NCBI GenBank assembly: GCA_030612585.1
Contig: JAUWNP010000216.1
Location: 1 to 7,373, forward strand
Source: Anaerolineae bacterium
GTDB lineage: Bacteria; Chloroflexota; Anaerolineae; B4-G1
Direction: 5' to 3'
DNA: 7,373 nucleotides
Position numbers and translations under genes: made by a program. Under the pieces are notes generated by a model, which had not been told where the DNA came from, did no database searches, and was given only the letters and a program-made list of their open reading frames with translations. Position 1 is the first letter of the stretch. Each line of letters starts with the position of its first letter. Shown piece after piece: positions 1 to 6,468 of this stretch.

Positions 1-98
1 CCCGACGCCCCCCCGGGCCCCCGGCCATCATCCGGCCCCCAGGACCGCCGCGGGTCCCTGCCCGCCCCGGGGGCAGGGGGGGGGGGGGGGGCCGCGGG
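1..98 (-). other. Degraded continuation of the glucan synthase gene at the window's left edge
   Basis: Ten of the first 90 bases are A or T, far fewer than in the rest of the window. On the minus strand the synthase frame gives a proline/glycine-rich tail and a TGA at 28-30. At 48-40 that frame reads Ala-Val-Leu, and just beyond, in a shifted frame, are ATG ATG GCC (about 32-23). This resembles the family's GAVLDPVM-type motif, and it falls about 23 residues after GRGRT, roughly the family spacing. I read this as true gene sequence with base-call errors rather than a real gene end. Confidence 0.6.
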
Positions 99-3000
99 CG
101 GCCGGGGAGCGAACCGTTCGGCCGCGGCCCAGGAAACGGGCGCGATCGCTCTCGTGAGCGCCGGTGATCTTGCCCTCCCGCCCTGCGACCAGCAGGTGAG
201 GCGGGATCAGCAAGTGAGCCAGGTAGATCGGCTCTTCCTCGGCCGAACGGGGGCGACGGTGGAAAAGCAGTCCGTTTATCTCTGGCAGGTATTCGCTCTC
301 GACGAAGAGTTTGCTGAACGCCGGATGACGCCCGTCAGCGGTCTGAGACGCGAGCACAATTTCGCCATAGGAGGTTAGCATCAGCCGGCGAGTCCGGCCG
401 CTGTGGTTGGTCAAAGTGATACGCCGGATCTCGACGTCGTCGTCCGGCGCGACGGTGATCTCCATACGCAGGGAGATGTCGTGATCTCGACGCCGAAATT
501 CGGCCTGGTGGGCGCAAAAGAGCACCTCCTGGCTTTCTGGCGGAGAACCGGTTGGTAACAAACCCGCCGACCAGAGATCACCGTTATCTCTGTCCTGAAC
601 GTAGAGCCAGGTTCCCCAATTGTCCAGGGTGGTATCGGCGCGCCAGCGGGTGAGGTCCACCTCCTGCCAACCCTGCGACGATCTGAGGGCACAGCGGCTG
701 TAGCCGCCGCCAGTGCTGGTGATGAGCAGACCGTAACGCCCGTTGGAGAGGAAATGCACCTGGGGCAGTGGACCGTCCACGGGCGCGCGCCAGGGTTCTG
801 TAGTCAGACGAGGTTGAACCGGGCGAATGATACCAATTTCTTCCGGGTACAGTCGCTCGACGGGGACCTGCCGAGGCACGTGCTCGTGCAGGAGCAGGTC
901 GGTGCTCTGCACGCGGGGATCGGCGTGAAAACGGCGTATCATGGCCTCGTCCTGGAGATAGTTAGTCAGAGCCAGCAGGATCATGCCCTGGTGATGTACC
1001 ATGTGCGAACGCACGATCCTGCTTTTCTGTCCCAGGGGGAGCCGGGAGCGGGTATAGTCAAGGGCCTCGTAGAAGCCGTAGGGGCCGAGCATCTGTTGTT
1101 CGGTGAGACGAGCGATGTTCTGCATCACGGCCTGGGGGCGTAGCGATAGGGCGAGCAGCGAGGCGTATGGTGAAATCACCAGGTCCTCGCCCAGGCCGCG
1201 TTTGAATCCCAGCCCCGGCACACCGAATCCGCGATACTGGTAGTTCATGTTGGTATCAAAGCCATAGTAACCCGCCTCTGAGATACCCCATGGCACGTCT
1301 CTCTGGCGGGCGTAGGCGATCTGGCGAGCGATGGCCGCCCGGCAGGTTTGGTGCAGAAGCGTGCCCTCGTAACTCCGCACCAGCAGAGGGGGCATAAGAT
1401 ACTCGAACATGCTGCCGTTCCACGAGAGCAGCGCCCGCGTGCCGTCAATCCGGCAAAGGGGACGGGCCAGGTGGAGCCAGTGACTCTGGGGGACGTCCCC
1501 CTTGGCAATGGCCAGCAGGCTGGCTAGCCGCGCTTCGGAGGCCAGCAGATCATAGTGGTTGCTGTCCAGTTCTTCGGCCTCCACGTTGTAGCCCAGGTGG
1601 AACACCTGGCGTTGCGAGTCAAACAGAAACCGAAAGTCCATCGCCCGGAAATACGCCTCTGATTGCGCGCTCATGTCCTGATAGCCGACGAGCGAGCTGC
1701 CAGCCATCATATAGGCCGAGTACAGCCCCTCGGTCAGGCGCGTGCACCAGGCGCGAGCCTCTTGTACCATAGGGAGGGGAGAGGAGAGCGGAGAGGGGGG
1801 AGAGGAGAGCAGGCCTTGCAGTTGGTCCAGTCGCGCCCGTCCTGCCCGGCAGACCTTGGCCACTTCGTCGAGCCGTAGCGTGCTTGGCAGGGCCTCCTGT
1901 AGCGCCTGCCAGGCGTCGGTGATGGCTGGATCCGTCTGTACCTGGGTGAACAGCGCTGGCGGCTGGCTCAGGGGGCCAAGCCACGGCAGCAGTAAGTCCT
2001 GTTCACTCTGCATGTTGAGCAATTGGTGGCGCACCTGCCCCGACCAGAAGCGCAGGTTGCGCAGGGTCGTGGCATCCAGAGCAGACGAGCCGGCCTTGAC
2101 CAGCGACAGCAACAGGTGCTCCAGTTCTTGCCAGCCGTCGTCGTTTAGCCTGGTCAGCAGGAGCGGCCAGCCAGCGGGGTCATCCCGCCCCGCCAGCACC
2201 TGCTGCCGGATGTGGGCCAGGTGTGCCCCCAGCACCGTGCCCGCCTCCTGCAGATCCATCCCTTCCAGCCCATCCACGATCTCTGCCAGGATGCTTAATG
2301 TGTCGAGCAGACCCTGCCAGCGCTGCCAGCGCAGGACGGGCTCGTGGGGCAAAGCCAACAAGCCCTCCTTAAGAGCCAGCAGACAGCCCGCCAGGTTGCC
2401 GCTATCCACGGTGGACACGTAACGCGGAGGCAGGGGGGCCAGCGTTTGTGTGTGGTACCAGTTCAAGAAGTGGCCCCGATGCTGCTCCAGCCTGCCCATG
2501 CTATCGAAGGTGTCGCGCAGCCGCAACGCCAGTTCCGTGAGGCCGATGTAACCCAGGTCGTAGGCGGCCAGGGTAGAGAGCAGCAGTAACCCCAGGTTGG
2601 TGGGTGAGGTACGATGCGCGACTCTCCCGATTGGATCTTCCTGGAAATGGTCGGGGGGCAGCCAGTAGTCATCCGGGCCGACAAACTGTTCAAAATAGAC
2701 CCAGGTGCGGCGGGCCAGGCGGCGCAATTGCTCCCGTTGGTCGGCGGAAAGCGGGGCTTGTTTGTGGACCACAGGACGGCTGATCCAATAGGCGATTGGG
2801 GGCGAAACCAACCACAGGAGTAAGAGCGGCGCGGCAATGGGCAAAACCGCCGGGTTGAGCATTCCTATCAGCAAAGCCAGTGCCAGGGCGAGGATTGGCG
2901 CAGCGCCCATCTGATGCCACATCAGCGCCACTTTCATTTCCTTGCCGAACAGGCGGATCGTATGCGCGGCCGCGGTCCATTCCAGCAGGTGCCTGTGAGT

Positions 3001-5508
3001 GATGGTCAGCCGGACCAGTGTGCACCCGATAGCATCCACCATGAGCAGTGTCTCATAGAGGAGAAAGACCAGCGCCAGCAGCCAGCGGATGGCATCTGCC
3101 CGTACTGACAGCGCGGCTCTACTCGACGGTATACCCCGCAATCTTCGAGCCAACCCGGTTACGATGCCGGTAACGAGGGGCATGGCCGGCGCCAGCACCG
3201 CCGCCAGTGTCCACACCAGCGCCGAGCCGGGCAACCATAGCCAGCCGGCGATCAACAGGGCCAGCAGTGCGGGCATGAGCAGGCTGCGGCGCAGATTGTC
3301 CAGTATTTTCCAGCGATCGAGCACAGAGAGGTCGTTGGGCATCGTCCCGCCGTCCGCGTGAGGCACCCTGGGCAGCAGCCAGGGCAGCAGTTGCCAGTCA
3401 CCGCGCACCCAACGGTGCAGCCGGCGCGTGTAGGCGATGTAGTGTAGGGGATAATCCTCAAACAGGCTCACGTCTGTCACCAGCGCGGTGCGCCCGTGGA
3501 TGCCCTCAAACATGTCGTGACTGAGCAAGGCATTGCCGGGCGCTCGTTCGGCCAGGCTGTTCTTAAAGGCAGCCACGTTATAGATACCCTTGCCAGCATA
3601 GAGCCCTTCGCCAAAGAAGTCCTGGTACACGTCGGATACCGCCCGCGTGTACAGGTCCACCCCGGTCTCCTGGGCGAAAACCTGCGTGAACAGCGACTGG
3701 TTGACACTGGTTGGCTTGATCTCCACCCGCGGTTGGAGCACGGTGTATCCGGCGATCACAGCGCCGCTGTCCGGGTCGAATTCGGCGTGGTTCAGTGGGT
3801 GTGCCAGGGTGGCGACGAGGCGGGATGCACTATCCCGCGACAAGGACGTGTCCGCATCCAGCGTGATGACGTACTTGATCTCTGGGAGAAGGTCGAGATC
3901 CCCCATTTGCACGGTGTAGGAAGTCTCCTTGCTTCCACCAAGCAGGCTGTTGAACTCGACCAACTTGCCCCGCTTGCGCTCCCAGCCCATCCAGCACTCC
4001 TCGCCCGGGTTCCATTCCCGATCGCGATGAAAGAGATAAAAAGGTCCGGAGGAGCCTCGGCTGTATTTTTTGTTGAGGGCCTGGATACCGGCTTTGACCT
4101 GCCCCAGCAACCTGTCATCGTCTGGCATATGCTCTTGTGGCGCATCGGCAAAATCGGTGAGCAGGGCGAAGTGCAGGTGAGGGTCCGCGTTGCCCAGAAA
4201 GTGAAGTTCCAGTTGGTGCAACAGGGATTCGATCTCGCTGGCTTCGGTCAGAAGCGCGGGGACGACTACCATCGTGCGGTACTCGGCCCGAATGGCTTCC
4301 TGGAAGTCCATCCTGGGCAACACGCGGGGCGGCACGGTATGGGTAATGAACCAGTTGACCAGGTTGACGGCCACAGCCGTAGCGGGTAATAACACCAGCA
4401 GGCCTGCCCCAATCAATTGAACGAGAGTCCCGCCGGCGACAAGAGCATACCGGACCAGGCCGAGCATGATGACCAGGGTGAGCAGGGTTATGGTGCCCAG
4501 GTAGACCGGGGTGGGATGGCCGAACAGCCAGCGAGACAGACGCACGCCCCAGGGGGGGCGATAGCCCAGGCGGGCCTCAAGTTGTCTCTGGCCTCTGTCC
4601 AGGAGGTAATAACCGATGTGGGTGGTGCGGGGTGACCTTTCCTTGCTCCGCCGGGCTTCTTCAGCCAGCCGGACTGTCTCTCGTGCGATCTCTTCCTCAT
4701 CCTGATTCTGTTTCTGATCCTGGCCCATCCGGCCCATTGCCTGAGCCAGTTCCTCGATCACCCCGCGATACCGGTCGCGTGTATCAAAATCCATACGGGC
4801 ATAGACGTTCGCCGGATCACGAGACAACACCTGCTCCACCCGGCTGACGCTTTCGAAGAAGACTTCCCAATCCTGGGTCGCCAGCAGACGCAGGCTGAGG
4901 ATGCAGTTGGAGATGATCGTCTCGTCTGCTAGCCCTTCTGCCAACCCTTCGGCGGGCTCAGGACGGTGCTCATTCAGAGATGGCAGAGACGGGTCGGGTG
5001 GGGGGGGCAGTTCCGTGACACGGGCGATGGCCTGCGTTAGAATATCCAGGACACCCAGGCGCAGCATGGTCGGCAGGGCCCACAACTCGCCCATCGTCAG
5101 CGGTGTGACACGTTGGTAGGCCTGAACAAAGAGTCTCACCTGGTCAAGATTGAGGTGCTCCTCGTGGCACTCGATGATCTCCTGCGCTATGGCGTATATT
5201 CGAGGGTGGCCTTCCAGGGGGGACGTGGCGAGCTTGGGCAGGCGGCGATAGTAGCCTGGCGGCATATCCTCGCGAACCTGGCGCAGCGCCTGTCGCACCG
5301 TGTAGAAGTTGTCCAGCAGCCATTCGGCCGCGTAGGAGAGGGCGAGTTGCACCTCAGACGCCTCTGCAAAACGGCGGTAGGCGTCGTGTAAGAGCGCCTC
5401 CTGCCCCCGCAGGCGGTCCAGAAGCGGGGGCCTGCGCCTGGGACGCCGGGAGACGGTGTGGCTCCTGGCCAGTTGACACGCCAGGTTTTCCAATTGACTG
5501 TTTGGCAT
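28..5508 (-). CDS. ndvB: Cyclic beta-1,2-glucan synthase (NdvB/Cgs family), C-terminally truncated by damaged contig end
   Basis: This inner-membrane enzyme polymerises glucose from UDP-glucose into beta-1,2-glucan and cyclises it. The visible 1,826 residues show the family order. A soluble N-terminal region spans about 1-330, with a charged, coiled-coil-like stretch near 255-292. Two hydrophobic segments lie at about 336-358 and 362-387. The GT84 glycosyltransferase spans about 400-735, with a DxD motif at D551/D553 (DADT), SHDMFEG at 663-669 and an RxxRW motif at R696-W700. About five more hydrophobic segments follow between 742 and 908. The glycoamylase-like domain spans about 1290-1515 (EAGYYGFDTN at 1411, GFKRGLGEDLVISPY at 1434, HMVHHQGM at 1502); in this family it is assigned to cyclisation. 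The start of the GH94-type phosphorylase region (beta-sandwich) begins at about 1585 and runs to FLGRGRT at 1792-1798. Family members have about 2,800 residues, so roughly 1,000, including the GH94 catalytic barrel, are absent. The last 20 residues are proline/glycine-rich and not family-like. The ATG at 5506-5508 is supported by AAGGGA 9 nt upstream. Identity is very confident; the 3' end is not real. Confidence 0.95.
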   Translation of the reverse strand: MPNSQLENLACQLARSHTVSRRPRRRPPLLDRLRGQEALLHDAYRRFAEASEVQLALSYAAEWLLDNFYTVRQALRQVREDMPPGYYRRLPKLATSPLEGHPRIYAIAQEIIECHEEHLNLDQVRLFVQAYQRVTPLTMGELWALPTMLRLGVLDILTQAIARVTELPPPPDPSLPSLNEHRPEPAEGLAEGLADETIISNCILSLRLLATQDWEVFFESVSRVEQVLSRDPANVYARMDFDTRDRYRGVIEELAQAMGRMGQDQKQNQDEEEIARETVRLAEEARRSKERSPRTTHIGYYLLDRGQRQLEARLGYRPPWGVRLSRWLFGHPTPVYLGTITLLTLVIMLGLVRYALVAGGTLVQLIGAGLLVLLPATAVAVNLVNWFITHTVPPRVLPRMDFQEAIRAEYRTMVVVPALLTEASEIESLLHQLELHFLGNADPHLHFALLTDFADAPQEHMPDDDRLLGQVKAGIQALNKKYSRGSSGPFYLFHRDREWNPGEECWMGWERKRGKLVEFNSLLGGSKETSYTVQMGDLDLLPEIKYVITLDADTSLSRDSASRLVATLAHPLNHAEFDPDSGAVIAGYTVLQPRVEIKPTSVNQSLFTQVFAQETGVDLYTRAVSDVYQDFFGEGLYAGKGIYNVAAFKNSLAERAPGNALLSHDMFEGIHGRTALVTDVSLFEDYPLHYIAYTRRLHRWVRGDWQLLPWLLPRVPHADGGTMPNDLSVLDRWKILDNLRRSLLMPALLALLIAGWLWLPGSALVWTLAAVLAPAMPLVTGIVTGLARRLRGIPSSRAALSVRADAIRWLLALVFLLYETLLMVDAIGCTLVRLTITHRHLLEWTAAAHTIRLFGKEMKVALMWHQMGAAPILALALALLIGMLNPAVLPIAAPLLLLWLVSPPIAYWISRPVVHKQAPLSADQREQLRRLARRTWVYFEQFVGPDDYWLPPDHFQEDPIGRVAHRTSPTNLGLLLLSTLAAYDLGYIGLTELALRLRDTFDSMGRLEQHRGHFLNWYHTQTLAPLPPRYVSTVDSGNLAGCLLALKEGLLALPHEPVLRWQRWQGLLDTLSILAEIVDGLEGMDLQEAGTVLGAHLAHIRQQVLAGRDDPAGWPLLLTRLNDDGWQELEHLLLSLVKAGSSALDATTLRNLRFWSGQVRHQLLNMQSEQDLLLPWLGPLSQPPALFTQVQTDPAITDAWQALQEALPSTLRLDEVAKVCRAGRARLDQLQGLLSSPPSPLSSPLPMVQEARAWCTRLTEGLYSAYMMAGSSLVGYQDMSAQSEAYFRAMDFRFLFDSQRQVFHLGYNVEAEELDSNHYDLLASEARLASLLAIAKGDVPQSHWLHLARPLCRIDGTRALLSWNGSMFEYLMPPLLVRSYEGTLLHQTCRAAIARQIAYARQRDVPWGISEAGYYGFDTNMNYQYRGFGVPGLGFKRGLGEDLVISPYASLLALSLRPQAVMQNIARLTEQQMLGPYGFYEALDYTRSRLPLGQKSRIVRSHMVHHQGMILLALTNYLQDEAMIRRFHADPRVQSTDLLLHEHVPRQVPVERLYPEEIGIIRPVQPRLTTEPWRAPVDGPLPQVHFLSNGRYGLLITSTGGGYSRCALRSSQGWQEVDLTRWRADTTLDNWGTWLYVQDRDNGDLWSAGLLPTGSPPESQEVLFCAHQAEFRRRDHDISLRMEITVAPDDDVEIRRITLTNHSGRTRRLMLTSYGEIVLASQTADGRHPAFSKLFVESEYLPEINGLLFHRRPRSAEEEPIYLAHLLIPPHLLVAGREGKITGAHESDRARFLGRGRTVRSPAARGPPPPPCPRGGQGPAAVLGAG
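76..91. repeat. 16-base G homopolymer at the point where the synthase frame is lost
   Basis: Positions 76-91 are sixteen consecutive G residues (C on the coding strand, read as a proline run). The synthase is family-like up to residues 1804-1805 (about 94-99) and not after. A run of this length next to a contig edge commonly marks miscalled bases, and it is probably not biological. Confidence 0.85.
1776..1810. repeat. In-frame 21-bp-period purine/pyrimidine repeat inside the synthase gene
   Basis: The 14-base unit ggggagaggagagc occurs at 1776-1789 and again at 1797-1810, exactly 21 bases apart, in an almost purely G/A strand from 1771 to 1812. On the coding strand it gives two related heptapeptides rich in Ser, Pro and Leu (residues about 1233-1246: LSSPPSP then LSSPLPM). 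It falls in the helical connector between the membrane block and the glycoamylase-like domain, and keeps the frame. Confidence 0.85.
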
Positions 5509-5511
5509 GCG

Positions 5512-6468
5512 CTAGTGTCCCTTGTGCTCTCTCGTAACCATCTCGGCCTGAGTGTGCTCCACTTCGTCCGGAGAAAGGTCCTGCACGATCAGGAGCGGAG
5601 TACTGCCATAGGCGATGAAGTTGACGACCAGGCTGCCATAAGGCCATTCGGTCCTGCCAGAACAGCCATGGGCGCTCAATACTACCAGGTCTACGTTCTC
5701 TTGCTTCACCAACCTGTGTAGCGTTGCTGCGGTGTTGTCGCTGACAAGCACGCGGGTCTGGACGGCCAAAGGCAGCCGGGACCGAAGATTCTCCAGGCAT
5801 CTGGTCGCTTCCAGCCGGTTGTGCTCCGTGAGCCGGTTCACCAGTTCCAGATCTTCCTGTGTGGGGGGCGCGCGACAGACCATTTCCGGCCTGCACACCA
5901 CGTGTACCAGCAGCAGTTCGGATCCGTGGGAGCGGGATAGGGTGGTGGCCAGCGGCAGGGCGCACTCGGCCCTCTGCGAGCCGTCCAGGGGAATCAGCAT
6001 GTGCCGATAGCGCAAGCCCGTCAGGTCGCCAGCAACGGGTTGATAGGCCCGCACGATCATCACCGGCACATAGGCACGCAGTATGATTTTCTGGACGATG
6101 CTGCTGACGTTCCAATCGCTCAAGCCGCTCCGTCCGTGGCTGCTGAGAATAATCAAACTGACGTCGTGGCTGCGCACGAACTCGACGATGCGCTCCGCCG
6201 CCTGGCCCTCCAAGAGGGTGCTCTCCGTCCGCAGGCCGGTTTCCTGCAAGCGGGCGCTCAACCCGTCCAGGTAGGCCCTGGCTTCGGCCTTGCGGATGTG
6301 CCAGTCCAGTGGGTCAACGGACCGGGTTGGGCCGGCGGCCTGGGGGCGCTCCAACACTCGCAGTAGCGTGACCTGGGCCCCACAGGCCCGGGCTACCGCC
6401 ATAGCGTGAGGCAGTACACACTCGGCGAGTGAGGATCCGTCCAAGGGAACGAGTATATGGTCAAACAT
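5512..6468 (-). CDS. Tandem-domain universal stress protein (UspA family)
   Basis: A soluble cytoplasmic protein of 318 residues with two complete Usp domains in tandem. Domain 1 spans about 1-140 and starts MFDHILVPLDGS. Domain 2 spans about 153-296 and starts RHMLIPLDGS at 156. The Usp nucleotide-binding loop consensus is GxxG-x9-G(S/T). Domain 1 reads SSHG-x9-SS at 109-123, so serine replaces the first and third glycines. Domain 2 reads SAHG-x9-GS at 265-279, keeping the later GS. Domain 2 is therefore the better candidate ATP-binding site. Usp proteins typically help cells survive stress, and some act as partners or regulators of neighbouring systems; the target here is unknown. A longer frame opens at 6504, but the ATG at 6466-6468 is chosen because a strong AGGAGGT lies 7 nt upstream and the protein then begins exactly at the first Usp beta strand. 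The gene sits between the kinase (8-bp overlap) and the glucan synthase (3-bp gap), which implies co-expression. Confidence 0.95.
   Translation of the reverse strand: MFDHILVPLDGSSLAECVLPHAMAVARACGAQVTLLRVLERPQAAGPTRSVDPLDWHIRKAEARAYLDGLSARLQETGLRTESTLLEGQAAERIVEFVRSHDVSLIILSSHGRSGLSDWNVSSIVQKIILRAYVPVMIVRAYQPVAGDLTGLRYRHMLIPLDGSQRAECALPLATTLSRSHGSELLLVHVVCRPEMVCRAPPTQEDLELVNRLTEHNRLEATRCLENLRSRLPLAVQTRVLVSDNTAATLHRLVKQENVDLVVLSAHGCSGRTEWPYGSLVVNFIAYGSTPLLIVQDLSPDEVEHTQAEMVTREHKGH
5518..5523 (-). promoter_or_regulatory. Shine-Dalgarno site for the glucan synthase
   Basis: The minus strand reads AAGGGA, ending 9 nt before the ATG at 5506-5508, inside the last codons of the stress-protein gene. 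It is a weaker match than the site before the stress protein, so coupling from the upstream gene's termination (stop and start 3 bp apart) may help initiation. Confidence 0.65.

Noticed and set aside
1742..2422. A 226-codon open frame on the plus strand
   Set aside because: It is antisense to the synthase connector, has a low-complexity Ser/Arg-rich translation, and resembles no family.
3496..4389. A 297-codon open frame on the plus strand
   Set aside because: It lies wholly opposite the conserved GT84 catalytic region of the synthase and has no recognisable domain. Long antisense frames are expected in GC-rich coding DNA.
28..5508. A natural short synthase lacking the phosphorylase domain
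   Set aside because: The protein runs partway into the GH94 region and breaks in a noisy homopolymer with motif remnants after it, so an artefact is the better explanation.
5354..6115. A 253-codon minus-strand frame spanning the stress gene and the synthase start
   Set aside because: It overlaps two well-supported genes in a different frame and its translation looks like a random Arg/Gly/Ala-rich shadow.
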